A DNA stretch of 64,000 nucleotides from Jiella mangrovi. Lineage in GTDB: Bacteria > Pseudomonadota > Alphaproteobacteria > Rhizobiales > Rhizobiaceae. The notes beneath the pieces were generated by a model. That model was given only the letters and a program-made list of their open reading frames with translations. It ran no database searches and was not told the origin of the DNA. The translations under genes were made by a program, and so were the position numbers. This document shows positions 9,950 to 18,497 of this stretch, piece after piece; the first letter of the stretch is position 1; the number at the start of each line of letters is the position of its first letter. Location: NCBI RefSeq assembly GCF_017815135.1, contig NZ_JAGJCF010000003.1, forward strand, positions 310,001 through 374,000. Direction: 5' to 3'.

Positions 9950-10972
9950 ATGACCGGTTCGAAAGCCTTCATCGCCGCGCCCGCCGGCCTTACGCTGTCC
10001 GGTGAAGAGCGCCGCTTCTTCGAGGGCGAGCGGCCCTGGGGCTTCATTCTCTTCGCCCGCAACATCGAATCGCCGGGACAGCTCGCCGACCTCGTCGCAT
10101 CGCTGAAGGATGTCGGCAGCCGGGAGACGACGCCGATCTTCATCGACCAGGAGGGCGGACGAATCGCCCGCTTGCGCCCGCCGCTCGCGCCCGCCTATCC
10201 GACGCCGGCGGCGATCGGCGCTCTCTTTGCGGCCGATCCGAAGGCGGGCGAACGCGCCGCCTGGCTGCAGGGCAGGCTTTTGGCTGCCGACGTCATGGCC
10301 TACGGGATCAATGCCGACTGCGTGCCATGTCTCGACGTTCCGGTCGCCGGAGCCCATTCGGTGATCGGCGACCGGGCCTATGGCACCAATCCCGACACGG
10401 TGGCGACGCTCGGCCGGGCGGTCGCCGACGGGGCGATGGCCGGCGGCGTCCTGCCGGTGATGAAGCACGTGCCGGGCCACGGCCGCGGCAACGCCGACAG
10501 CCACCTTGCCCTGCCACGGGTCGACACGAGCCGGGCGGAACTCGCGAAATCGGACTTTGCGCCGTTCCGGGCACTGAGAACCCTTCCAGCCGCGATGACG
10601 GCGCATATCCTTTATACGGACATCGATCCCGTCCATCCCGCGACGCTGTCGCCGATCGTCATCGATTCCGTCATTCGCATGGAAATCGGTTTCGACGGGC
10701 TCCTGATGAGCGACGACATGTCGATGAAGGCGTTGTCGGGCGATCTCTACGATCTTTCGGTGGCCGCGCTGATGGCCGGCTGCGACCTCGTCCTTCATTG
10801 CAATGGCGACATGGACGAGATGCGCCGGATCGCCAGCGCCGCGCAGCCGCTTTCCGGCGATGCCGAGCGCCGGGCGAAGGCATGTGAGGCGGTCATCGCG
10901 CAAGGCGCCGAGACGGCGGCGCTCGAGACGCTGCGGTCCGAATATGCCGACTTGATGTCGCGAGTCGGCTGA
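9950..10972 (+). CDS. nagZ: Beta-N-acetylhexosaminidase (glycoside hydrolase family 3)
   Basis: NagZ removes GlcNAc from anhydromuropeptides during cytoplasmic peptidoglycan recycling. From the ATG at 9950 the protein is 340 residues, normal for Gram-negative NagZ. It has FILFARNI near the N-terminus, DQEGGRIARL, the catalytic loop KHVPGHGRGNADSH (residues 172-185, with the His-Asp dyad) and the nucleophile motif MSDDMSM near residue 253. The frame is also open upstream to a GTG at 9761 with a good GGAGGG Shine-Dalgarno; that longer form would begin with a twin-arginine-like signal (see findings). The cytoplasmic start is preferred because MTGSKAFIAAPAG matches the usual family N-terminus. 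Confidence 0.93.
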   Translation: MTGSKAFIAAPAGLTLSGEERRFFEGERPWGFILFARNIESPGQLADLVASLKDVGSRETTPIFIDQEGGRIARLRPPLAPAYPTPAAIGALFAADPKAGERAAWLQGRLLAADVMAYGINADCVPCLDVPVAGAHSVIGDRAYGTNPDTVATLGRAVADGAMAGGVLPVMKHVPGHGRGNADSHLALPRVDTSRAELAKSDFAPFRALRTLPAAMTAHILYTDIDPVHPATLSPIVIDSVIRMEIGFDGLLMSDDMSMKALSGDLYDLSVAALMAGCDLVLHCNGDMDEMRRIASAAQPLSGDAERRAKACEAVIAQGAETAALETLRSEYADLMSRVG

Positions 10973-11146
10973 CGCGCGATCCGGTAGTTGCGCCGGTCTC
11001 TGCGAGAGGCTAGGCAACCGGGCGAGAGGGCTGGTCGCCATCCAGGAAACCGTACCGGCGGTGGCTGACCATCCTGTGTTTCGAAGCGGTGGCGGATCGC
11101 GCTTGTCTTTTCTCGATCCGGCATAGCCAAAGCCATCAGGCGTAGT

Positions 11147-12271
11147 GTGCGCGCAGAACCCTCATCAGCGGCGAGAGCCGGCGAGACGGCACGGGAGCGC
11201 ACCAGCGCCGGTGTCAGCTTCGCCGCGAGCCTCGCCTTTGAGACCATTCATTACCGCGTCGGCTCGACGGAGATCCTGAAAGGCATCACCCTTGCCGCCC
11301 AGCCGGGCGAGATCCTCTGCCTTCTCGGGCCCTCCGGCTCGGGCAAGACGACGATGCTCAAGATCGCCGCCGGCATCGAACGGCAGACGGCGGGGCGGCT
11401 GCTCCTCAATGGACGCGAGATCTCCGGTCCGGGGACGTTCATCACGCCGGAGAAGCGGGGCGTCGGCCTGATGTTCCAGGACTTCGCGCTGTTTCCGCAC
11501 ATGACCATCCTCGACAATGTGCGCTTCGGCCTGAAACAGCTCGGCAGCGGGGCGGCCAAACGGGAGGCGATGGCCGCGCTGGCGCGGGTCAACCTTCAAG
11601 AGGCCGCGCAGGACTACCCGCACATGCTGTCGGGCGGCGAGCAGCAACGCATCGCACTGGCGCGCGCTTTGACGCCGCGTCCGTCGGTTCTCCTGATGGA
11701 CGAGCCCTTCTCCGGCCTCGACAGCCGCCTGAAGGACGTGGTGCGCACCGACACGCTGCAGATCCTGCGCGAGGCCCATGCGACCGCGATCGTTGTCACC
11801 CATGATGCGGAGGAGGCGATGCGGCTCGCCGATCGCATTGCTCTCATCAAGGATGGCGAGCTCGTCCAGGTCGGGACGGCCGCCGAACTCTATGGCCGGC
11901 CCGTCAATCTTTTCGCCGCGGGCTTCTTTTCCGAACTCAACATCGTCGAAGGCGTGGTGCGGGCAGGGCGCGTCGTCACCGCGCTCGGCCCGGTCGCGGA
12001 TTCGCCATCATCGGACGGTAGCGAAGTGACGGTCGCCCTCAGGCTCACGGGCTTGAGGCTCAACGAGCGCGAGGCCGGGGTTTCCGGCCGCATCGTCGCG
12101 CGGCGTTTTCTCGGCGGCGTCGATCTGATGACGGTCGCCGTCGAAGGGCTCGACATGCCGCTGCGCTCCAGGATGCGAGCCGGCCTCGTGCCGGAAAATC
12201 AACGGGACGTCGTCGTTTCGATTGATCCGCAGGACGTTATCGTGTTTGAAAAGACACCCGCGGATCGCTAG
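11147..12271 (+). CDS. Orphan ABC transporter ATPase, FbpC/PotA-like
   Basis: This is an ABC importer ATPase of 374 residues. It has Walker [10 protein letters not shown] (61-69), the Q-loop [12 protein letters not shown] (Gln111), signature [15 protein letters not shown] (161-175), Walker [13 protein letters not shown] (Glu186), the H-loop [15 protein letters not shown] and a C-terminal TOBE-like domain (about 270-370). The architecture matches iron(III), spermidine or molybdate uptake ATPases. The start is a GTG with AGG about 7 nt upstream. No permease or binding-protein gene lies beside it, so the substrate is unknown. It sits between nagZ and tatA, where most Hyphomicrobiales carry scpA-scpB. 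Confidence 0.85.
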   Translation: MRAEPSSAARAGETARERTSAGVSFAASLAFETIHYRVGSTEILKGITLAAQPGEILCLLGPSGSGKTTMLKIAAGIERQTAGRLLLNGREISGPGTFITPEKRGVGLMFQDFALFPHMTILDNVRFGLKQLGSGAAKREAMAALARVNLQEAAQDYPHMLSGGEQQRIALARALTPRPSVLLMDEPFSGLDSRLKDVVRTDTLQILREAHATAIVVTHDAEEAMRLADRIALIKDGELVQVGTAAELYGRPVNLFAAGFFSELNIVEGVVRAGRVVTALGPVADSPSSDGSEVTVALRLTGLRLNEREAGVSGRIVARRFLGGVDLMTVAVEGLDMPLRSRMRAGLVPENQRDVVVSIDPQDVIVFEKTPADR

Positions 12272-12314
12272 CTACGATAGACAGCGATCAACACGCTCGA
12301 GGGAGAGTAAGGTT

Positions 12315-12548
12315 ATGGGTAGCTTCAGCATTTGGCACTGGCTCATCGTTCTGGCCGTTGTGCTGCTCCTTTTCGGTCGTGGCAAGATCCCCGAGCTGAT
12401 GGGTGATGTCGCCAAGGGCATCAAGAGCTTCAAGAAGGGCATGTCCGACGACGAGACGGAGGCAAAGCCCGCCGAGCGCCGCACGCTCGACAGCCGCGAG
12501 GGCGATGTCGTCAGCCGCGATGTCAACACCGAAAAGTCGGTGGGCTGA
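12315..12548 (+). CDS. tatA: Sec-independent translocase pore subunit TatA
   Basis: TatA oligomerises to form the pore of the twin-arginine system, which exports folded proteins. The 77-residue protein has the typical short membrane segment [14 protein letters not shown] followed by the [20 protein letters not shown] hinge and amphipathic helix. A charged tail follows. The ATG at 12315 follows GAGAGTAAGG. It is 43 bp after the ABC ATPase gene and 119 bp before tatB; that gap contains a terminator-like hairpin. Confidence 0.96.
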   Translation: MGSFSIWHWLIVLAVVLLLFGRGKIPELMGDVAKGIKSFKKGMSDDETEAKPAERRTLDSREGDVVSRDVNTEKSVG

Positions 12549-12587
12549 TCGGACGCTCGCGTCCCGATCGCGTCCATGCCGGTTTGT

Positions 12588-12617
12588 GTCGGCGCCTGAG
12601 GCGCCGGCCTTTGTTTT
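12588..12617 (+). terminator. Terminator-like hairpin between tatA and tatB
   Basis: A perfect 7-bp GC stem, CGGCGCC (12590-12596) and GGCGCCG (12600-12606), has a TGA loop and can extend by one G-T and one G-C pair. It is followed by TTTGTTTT (12610-12617). It looks like a weak intrinsic terminator that could let tatA be made in excess over tatBC. Confidence 0.5.
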
Positions 12618-12667
12618 CTCCAAGTCGTGACGCTGTGGGCGACGCGACGCTTCTAGGCAGTTGAGTT

Positions 12668-13180
12668 GTGCTGTTCGATCTCGGCTGGTCCGAACTTCTG
12701 GTGATTGCGGTGGTCCTCGTGGTCGTCGTCGGCCCCAAGGATCTGCCGGGCATGTTGCGCACCTTCGGCCGCGTCTCGCGGCAGTTGCGCGGGATGGCCG
12801 GCGATTTTCGCAGGCAGTTCGACGAGGCCCTCAAGGAGGCCGAGCTCGACGACGTGCGCAAGGGAATCGACGACGTGCGTTCGCTCGACCCGCGCCGTTC
12901 CATCCGCGAGGCCATGAACCCGATGAAGGCGATCGGCGACGATATCCGCTCGTCGCTGAACAGCGCCACGGCAGCGCCCGAACCAAGGGTGCCGAGCCCG
13001 TCGGATACGCCGAAGCCCGAGGGCGAGCCGGTCAAGACCGGCCACGCCGAGATGGGAGTTGCGGAGGCCGGCGACGGCGCAAAGGCGAGCCCATCGCCGG
13101 AAACCGACGCGAAATCCGTGAAATCCGACAGCAAAGACGCTGACCGCGAGACGACCGGCAAGGCGAGGGACGTGGCGTGA
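12668..13180 (+). CDS. tatB: Sec-independent translocase receptor subunit TatB
   Basis: TatB forms, with TatC, the receptor for Tat signal peptides. The 170-residue protein begins MLFDLGWSELLVIAVVLVVV (membrane segment), then GPKDLPGMLRTFGR and a long amphipathic helix, then a disordered Pro/Lys/Asp tail. The start is a GTG. Its stop overlaps the tatC GTG by 4 nt, so tatB and tatC are translationally coupled. Confidence 0.95.
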   Translation: MLFDLGWSELLVIAVVLVVVVGPKDLPGMLRTFGRVSRQLRGMAGDFRRQFDEALKEAELDDVRKGIDDVRSLDPRRSIREAMNPMKAIGDDIRSSLNSATAAPEPRVPSPSDTPKPEGEPVKTGHAEMGVAEAGDGAKASPSPETDAKSVKSDSKDADRETTGKARDVA

Positions 13181-13995
13181 GCAAACGCGACGACAGCGAG
13201 ATCGAATCGTCCTCCGCGCCGTTGATCGATCACCTCATCGAACTGAGAAAGCGGCTGATCTGGTCGATCGTCGGCTTTTTCATCGCCTTTCTGATCTGCT
13301 TTTATTTCGCCAAGCCGATCTTCAATTTCCTCGTCGTTCCCTACCAGACGGCGACCTATTGGGCCGGCATGGACGGCGACCAGGTGCGGCTCATCTACAC
13401 CGCGCCGCAGGAGTTCTTCTTCACCCAGGTGAAGATCGCGGCCTTTGGCGGGTTCTTTCTCGCCTTCCCGGTGATCGCGACGCAGATCTACCGGTTCGTG
13501 GCTCCGGGCCTTTATCGCAACGAGCGCAGCGCTTTCCTGCCCTATCTCGTGGCGACGCCCCTCCTGTTCTTTCTCGGCGCGGCGCTGGTCTACTACTTCT
13601 TCACGCCGATGGTGATGTGGTTCTTCCTGTCGATGCAGCAATCGGGCGCCGGCGGTGAGGCGAGCATCGAACTTCTGCCGAAGGTGTCGGAGTATCTTTC
13701 GCTCATCATGACCCTGATCTTCGCGTTCGGACTGGTCTTTCAGCTGCCGGTCGTCGCGACGCTTCTGGTCCGGGCCGGCCTGACATCCTCGAAGGGTCTC
13801 GCCAGCAAGCGCAAATATGCGATCGTGCTCGCCTTCGTCGCGGCCGCGATCCTGACGCCGCCCGACCCCTTGTCCCAGATCGGCCTTGCCCTGCCGACGA
13901 TCATTCTCTACGAGATTTCCATTCTGGCGGCGCGGATGATCGAAAAGAAGAAGGCGGAAGAGACCGCCGAACGCGAGGCCGAGACGCCGGCCTGA
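13177..13995 (+). CDS. tatC: Sec-independent translocase multispanning subunit TatC
   Basis: TatC is the core six-helix receptor of the Tat translocase. The 272-residue protein has the signature N-terminus [18 protein letters not shown], multiple hydrophobic segments and the [20 protein letters not shown] block. The C-terminal tail is charged ([13 protein letters not shown]). It starts at a GTG overlapping the tatB stop and is followed 47 bp later by serS. Confidence 0.97.
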   Translation: MSKRDDSEIESSSAPLIDHLIELRKRLIWSIVGFFIAFLICFYFAKPIFNFLVVPYQTATYWAGMDGDQVRLIYTAPQEFFFTQVKIAAFGGFFLAFPVIATQIYRFVAPGLYRNERSAFLPYLVATPLLFFLGAALVYYFFTPMVMWFFLSMQQSGAGGEASIELLPKVSEYLSLIMTLIFAFGLVFQLPVVATLLVRAGLTSSKGLASKRKYAIVLAFVAAAILTPPDPLSQIGLALPTIILYEISILAARMIEKKKAEETAEREAETPA

Positions 13996-14042
13996 GCCGG
14001 GCGTGCCGGTCCTTCTCCCTCGCCGCCCACGACGAGGGAAAC

Positions 14043-15320
14043 ATGCTCGATATCAAGTGGATCAGGGACAATCCGGCGAAGCTGGATGAAGCGCTCGAAA
14101 AGCGCGGCGCTCCGCCGGCTGCGATGGACATCATCAAGCTCGACGAACGGCGGCGCGATCACCTGAAGATCCTTCAGGACCTCCAGAACCGCCGCAACGA
14201 CGCTTCGAAGGCGATCGGCAAGGCCAAGGGCTCCGGCGATAACGAACAGGCCGAGGCGCTGATCGAGGAAGTCGGCAAGATCAAGGCCGAGATCCAGGAC
14301 GGCGAGGAGACCGAGCGCCGCATCGACGCCGATCTTCAGGACGTGCTCGCCCGCATCCCGAACGTGCCGCTCGACGATGTGCCGACCGGCGCCGACGAGG
14401 CCGACAATGTCGAGATCCGCAAGGTCGGCGAGCGGCCGCGGCTGAACTCCGCCAAGGAGCATTTCGAACTCGGCGAAGCCCTCGGCATGATGGAGTTCGA
14501 ACAGGCGGCGAAGATCTCCGGCGCCCGCTTCACCATCCTCAAGGGCCCACTGGCGCGGCTGGAACGGGCGCTCGGCCAGTTCATGCTCGACCTGCACACC
14601 GGCGAACATGGCTATGAGGAAACCGCGGTTCCGCTGCTCGTCCGCGACGAGGCGCTGTTTGGCACCAACCAGCTGCCGAAATTTGCCGAGGATCTGTTCC
14701 AGACGACCGAGGGCCGGTGGATGATCCCGACCGCCGAGGTGCCGCTGACCAATCTCGTGCGCGAGCGCACGCTGGACGCCGCCGAGCTGCCGATCCGGGT
14801 GACGGCGCTGACACCGTGCTTCCGCTCCGAGGCGGGGGCGGCAGGCCGCGACCAGCGCGGCATGCTGCGCCAGCACCAGTTCTACAAGGTCGAGCTGGTC
14901 TCGATCACCGACGCGGATTCGTCCATCGCCGAACACGAGCGGATGACCGCCTGCGCCGAGGAAGTCCTGAAACGTCTCGGCCTCGCCTACCGCGTCGTCA
15001 CGCTGTGCACCGGCGACATGGGCTTTGGCGCGCGCAAGACCTACGACATCGAGGTCTGGCTGCCGGGGCAGGGAACCTATCGCGAGATTTCCAGCTGCTC
15101 GGTCTGCGGCGATTTTCAGGCCCGGCGGATGAACGCCCGCTACAAGGTCGCCGGCGAAAAGGCCCAGCGTTTCGTTCACACGCTGAACGGTTCGGGCGTC
15201 GCGCTCGGCCGCGCATTGATCGCGGTGATGGAGAACTATCAGAACGCCGACGGTTCGATCACGGTGCCCGAGGTGCTGCGGCCCTATATGGGCGGCCTCG
15301 AAACCATCACGGCGGCCTGA
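14043..15320 (+). CDS. serS: Serine-tRNA ligase
   Basis: Class II synthetase that charges tRNA-Ser and tRNA-Sec. The 425-residue protein has the N-terminal coiled-coil arm (residues about 35-100, [18 protein letters not shown] start), TAEVPLTN, motif 2 [19 protein letters not shown] and motif 3 [19 protein letters not shown]. Length is normal. Its stop is 3 nt before the surE ATG, so it is in the tat-serS-surE-pcm operon. Confidence 0.97.
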   Translation: MLDIKWIRDNPAKLDEALEKRGAPPAAMDIIKLDERRRDHLKILQDLQNRRNDASKAIGKAKGSGDNEQAEALIEEVGKIKAEIQDGEETERRIDADLQDVLARIPNVPLDDVPTGADEADNVEIRKVGERPRLNSAKEHFELGEALGMMEFEQAAKISGARFTILKGPLARLERALGQFMLDLHTGEHGYEETAVPLLVRDEALFGTNQLPKFAEDLFQTTEGRWMIPTAEVPLTNLVRERTLDAAELPIRVTALTPCFRSEAGAAGRDQRGMLRQHQFYKVELVSITDADSSIAEHERMTACAEEVLKRLGLAYRVVTLCTGDMGFGARKTYDIEVWLPGQGTYREISSCSVCGDFQARRMNARYKVAGEKAQRFVHTLNGSGVALGRALIAVMENYQNADGSITVPEVLRPYMGGLETITAA

Positions 15321-15323
15321 GCG

Positions 15324-16079
15324 ATGCGCATTCTGATCACCAATGACGACGGCATCAATGCCGAGGGCCTCGCCGTGCTCGAGCGGGTCGCCCAGGCCAT
15401 GTCCGACGATGTCTGGACGGTGGCGCCCGAGACCGACCAGAGCGGTCTGTCGCATTCGCTGACGCTGTCTTCGCCGCTCAGGCTGCGCAAGCTTGGCGAG
15501 AAGCGCTACGCCGTGCGCGGCACGCCGACGGACTGCGTCATCATGGCGGCGCGCAAGATCATGGACGGGCTGCCGGATCTGGTCCTGTCCGGGATCAATG
15601 CCGGCCAGAACATCTGCGAGGACGTCAGCTATTCGGGAACGGTGGCTGGCGCCATGGAAGGCATGATGCTCGGCATCCGGTCGATCGCGCTCAGCCAGGC
15701 GTTTTCGCCCGGCACCGACCGCGAGGCGCTGTGGAAGACGGCGGAGACCCATGCGCCCCGCGTGATCGAGCAGCTCGCTGCCTTCGACCTGCCGCCCGGC
15801 CATCTCCTCAACGTCAACTTCCCGGCGGTCGAAGCCGGCGGCGTCAACGGTGTCGCCGTGACCCGACAGGGCAAGCTCGACTATTCGCTCGGCATCGAGG
15901 AGCGCCAGGACGGCCGGGGCTTTCCGTATTTCTGGCTCAAGTTCGGCCGCCAGGCCGGTCCGGAAGTCGCCGAATCCGATATCGCCGCCCTCAATGCCGG
16001 CATGATCTCGGTCACCCCGCTACAGATCGACCTCACCGCCGAGGCCCTGCGTGGCAAGCTCGCCGAAGCGTTGAGATGA
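15324..16079 (+). CDS. surE: 5'/3'-nucleotidase SurE
   Basis: Metal-dependent nucleoside monophosphatase and exopolyphosphatase, a stationary-phase survival protein. Its 251 residues include the Asp-Asp metal site in [14 protein letters not shown], the Ser/Asn ligands in [10 protein letters not shown] and SGINAGQN, and the GTPTDCV substrate loop. Its TGA overlaps the pcm ATG (ATGA), the classic surE-pcm coupling found in many proteobacteria. Confidence 0.97.
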   Translation: MRILITNDDGINAEGLAVLERVAQAMSDDVWTVAPETDQSGLSHSLTLSSPLRLRKLGEKRYAVRGTPTDCVIMAARKIMDGLPDLVLSGINAGQNICEDVSYSGTVAGAMEGMMLGIRSIALSQAFSPGTDREALWKTAETHAPRVIEQLAAFDLPPGHLLNVNFPAVEAGGVNGVAVTRQGKLDYSLGIEERQDGRGFPYFWLKFGRQAGPEVAESDIAALNAGMISVTPLQIDLTAEALRGKLAEALR

Positions 16080-16726
16080 CGGCCGTCGATCCCGACCGCG
16101 AGAAACTCGCCGAGTTCCTCGTCCGGCTGCGGGGCGAACCGCGGATGCCGCCGGCGCTCTTCAAGGCGGTCGAGACGGTGCCGCGGCGGCTCTTTCTGCC
16201 GGCCGGCATCGACGATCCCTACGAGAACCGCAGCGCGCCGATCGCCTGCGGCGAGACGATGCCGGGTGCTCTCTTCGCCGTGCGCCTCGTCGCAGCGCTC
16301 GAGCCCGAGCCGGAGCAGCGGATTCTCGAGATCGGCACCGGCAGCGGCTATGTCACCGCGCTGATGGCCCGCATCGTCGGCCACGTCACCACTTTCGAGC
16401 GCTATCGGCGTTTGCTGAAGGGGGCGTCGCAGCGGTTCCGCGAGCTCGGCATCAGCAATGTGACGCCGATCTTCGAGGATGGCCGCGAGGGATTTGCCAG
16501 CGGCAGTCCCTATCACAGGATCATCGTCCACAGCGCCTTCCCGGCTCCGCCCAAGCAGTTCCTCGAACAACTGTCGCCGCACGCCTCGCTGATCTGTGCC
16601 ATCGGCCCGGGGGACGGCGAGCAGGTGCTGGTACGGCTGCGCAAGGTGGGAACGCGCTTCGAACGCGAGGATCTCGGCCCCGTGCGCTATCAGGCGATCG
16701 CCTTCGGCAAGGCCGACGTCTTGTGA
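16076..16726 (+). CDS. pcm: Protein-L-isoaspartate O-methyltransferase
   Basis: SAM-dependent enzyme that methylates isoaspartyl residues and starts their repair. From the ATG at 16076, which overlaps the surE stop, the protein is 216 residues. It shows SAM motif [19 protein letters not shown], post-motif FERYRRL, and [13 protein letters not shown]. The usual substrate motif GQTIS is replaced by ACGETMPG, as in a diverged alphaproteobacterial subgroup. The longer in-frame opening inside surE is not used. Confidence 0.93.
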   Translation: MTAVDPDREKLAEFLVRLRGEPRMPPALFKAVETVPRRLFLPAGIDDPYENRSAPIACGETMPGALFAVRLVAALEPEPEQRILEIGTGSGYVTALMARIVGHVTTFERYRRLLKGASQRFRELGISNVTPIFEDGREGFASGSPYHRIIVHSAFPAPPKQFLEQLSPHASLICAIGPGDGEQVLVRLRKVGTRFEREDLGPVRYQAIAFGKADVL

Positions 16727-16782
16727 CGCTTGGCCCTCTCGGGCCTCTCTGATCGGGAAAATTTGCCTTTCGACCGGCAGAC

Positions 16783-16797
16783 TTAACCGGGCGGTAA
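16783..16797. promoter_or_regulatory. Imperfect CtrA-like box before the LysM/M23 gene
   Basis: TTAA at 16783-16786, seven bases, then GTAA at 16794-16797, which is one mismatch from the TTAA-N7-TTAA CtrA consensus. A further ATTAAC follows at 16799-16804. It lies about 55-70 nt before the ATG at 16852. CtrA control of this envelope gene is inference. Confidence 0.35.
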
Positions 16798-16851
16798 GAT
16801 TAACACGCTTCAATGACCTATGAAGAATCCACTGCCTTCAAAGGGACTGTG

Positions 16852-18195
16852 ATGCGCTTACCAGTGTTAAGTCGTTCACGCCGACGCATGTTCGCCTCCG
16901 TCGCCGCACTCTCGGTGGCTGGCCTTTTCGCCGGCTGCAGTGGTGATGTCGTTCGATTTGACGACGGCTTCTACACGGGTGCGGTTCCACAGACCCCACC
17001 GGTCCAGCAGGCGCCGACCGCGCAGGCCTATCCCGGTGCCGTCGACGGCACGATGACCGGTGCGATCGCGCCGGCCGGAGGCGGCTATGTCTCCAGCCCG
17101 CCCCAGTCCGGCTACCCGGCGTCCGGCCAGACCATGCAGCGCAGCCAGCTGCCGCCTCCGCCCGAGCCGAGCTATCGCAGCAGTTCTGCGCCCGTCCGAA
17201 GCGAAACGAGCGTTGCGATGACCAGGCAGACGCCGGCCCGCTACGACGAGACGAACCAGATGGCTCCGGCACCTCGCGGTGTGGCTTCGAATACGCAGTT
17301 GCCCGCAACGCGCGGCGCTCCGCCGACCACATTGCAGACCCAGGCGTCCAATCTTGTGACGCCCAGGTCCCGGCCCATGAACGATAGCCGCGGCACGACG
17401 GGCGCTCGTCCGGCGCAATCCCGGTCGGCTGCCGGCACCGTGACCGTCTCGTCCGGGGACACGCTTCTCGGCATCGCTCGCAAGACGGGCGTCACCGCCG
17501 ATGCGATCCGGCAGGCCAACAATCTGGATTCCGACACGATCCGGCTCGGCCAGACGCTGATGATCCCGGCTGGCGGCAAGATCCCGGCCAGGACCCAGAG
17601 CGAAGTTGCCTCCGCGCAGCCCAAGCCGGCCGAAAAGACCGCCGCGCCATCCACCGTCGTTGCATCGCGTGACACGGCCCCGGCCGAGACGCAGAGCGAG
17701 GCTGCCGCGAGGGGCGGGCGGATCGCCGCGCCCGCTCCGAGCGTCGATACGACCAAGACCGGTTCGGTCAGCAGGGAAGCGGAGCGCGACAGCGCAGCGC
17801 GCGCCCCGAATTCCACCGGCATCGACCAGTTCCGCTGGCCCGTGCAGGGCCGCGTGGTCAACCGCTATGGCGAGAAGGTCGACGGTCGCCGCAATGATGG
17901 CGTCAACATCTCGGTGCCGCGCGGCACGCCGGTCAAGGCCGCCGAGAACGGCGTCGTCATCTATGCCGGCGACGGCCTGAAGGAATTCGGCAACACGGTT
18001 CTGGTCAAGCACGACAACGGTCTCATCACCGTTTACGGCCACGCCGAGTCGCTGAAGGTGAAGAAGGGCGAGACCGTGAGGCGCGGCGAGGTCATCGCCC
18101 AGTCCGGCATGAGCGGCGACACGGACGTTCCGGTCCTGCATTTCGAGGTTCGCAAGAATTCGACCCCGGTCGATCCGATGAAGTATCTCCAGTAG
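16852..18195 (+). CDS. LysM/degenerate-LytM lipoprotein (NlpD/DipM-like)
   Basis: The 447-residue product begins with an Arg-rich lipoprotein signal ending in the lipobox LFAGC (Cys29). A Pro/Gln-rich linker follows, then a LysM domain (about 196-243, SSGDTLLGIARKTGV...LGQTLMIP) and a C-terminal M23/LytM domain (about 327-447). The zinc site looks broken. The first ligand pair HxxxD of active LytM enzymes is NDGVN here, and only VYGHAES and VLHFEVR keep single histidines. By analogy with NlpD and Caulobacter DipM it probably activates amidases during daughter-cell separation. The ATG at 16852 has a good AAAGGGA site; an upstream ATG at 16813 does not place the signal peptide at the start. It ends the operon at a strong terminator. 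Confidence 0.88.
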   Translation: MRLPVLSRSRRRMFASVAALSVAGLFAGCSGDVVRFDDGFYTGAVPQTPPVQQAPTAQAYPGAVDGTMTGAIAPAGGGYVSSPPQSGYPASGQTMQRSQLPPPPEPSYRSSSAPVRSETSVAMTRQTPARYDETNQMAPAPRGVASNTQLPATRGAPPTTLQTQASNLVTPRSRPMNDSRGTTGARPAQSRSAAGTVTVSSGDTLLGIARKTGVTADAIRQANNLDSDTIRLGQTLMIPAGGKIPARTQSEVASAQPKPAEKTAAPSTVVASRDTAPAETQSEAAARGGRIAAPAPSVDTTKTGSVSREAERDSAARAPNSTGIDQFRWPVQGRVVNRYGEKVDGRRNDGVNISVPRGTPVKAAENGVVIYAGDGLKEFGNTVLVKHDNGLITVYGHAESLKVKKGETVRRGEVIAQSGMSGDTDVPVLHFEVRKNSTPVDPMKYLQ

Positions 18196-18287
18196 GCGCA
18201 CTCGTCGGCGGGCAGCCTGGCCGGACTGATGGCGCGGCGAAGCCCGTTGCAGCTGACGAGACGCGGGAAGCGATGATCTGACTGAAA

Positions 18288-18330
18288 ACGGCCGCGAGAG
18301 ATGCCCTCTCGCGGCCGTTCTGTTTTTTTT
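18288..18330 (+). terminator. Strong intrinsic terminator after the LysM/M23 gene
   Basis: A perfect 13-bp stem (ACGGCCGCGAGAG at 18288-18300, complement at 18306-18318) with a 5-nt loop is followed by TCTG and eight T residues to 18330. It closes the long plus-strand block. The rest of the 18196-18497 gap shows no gene. Confidence 0.93.
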
Positions 18331-18497
18331 GGTGCTGCCTGCGGAAGTGTCTGAGGGAAGGGCGATCAGAAGAAAGTCGTGAACGCGGAAACTGCCCTCC
18401 CGGCGACCTCAAGGGGCCGCTGATAAGTCGGTGTCGACCGAGAGGTATGGCCAAATTGGCTTGCCGGTGCCCGCGTTACGTCCCTCGGCGCGAGGCA

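Noticed and set aside
16732-16745. Small GGCCC/GGGCC hairpin after pcm as a terminator
   Set aside because: Only five base pairs and no T-run.
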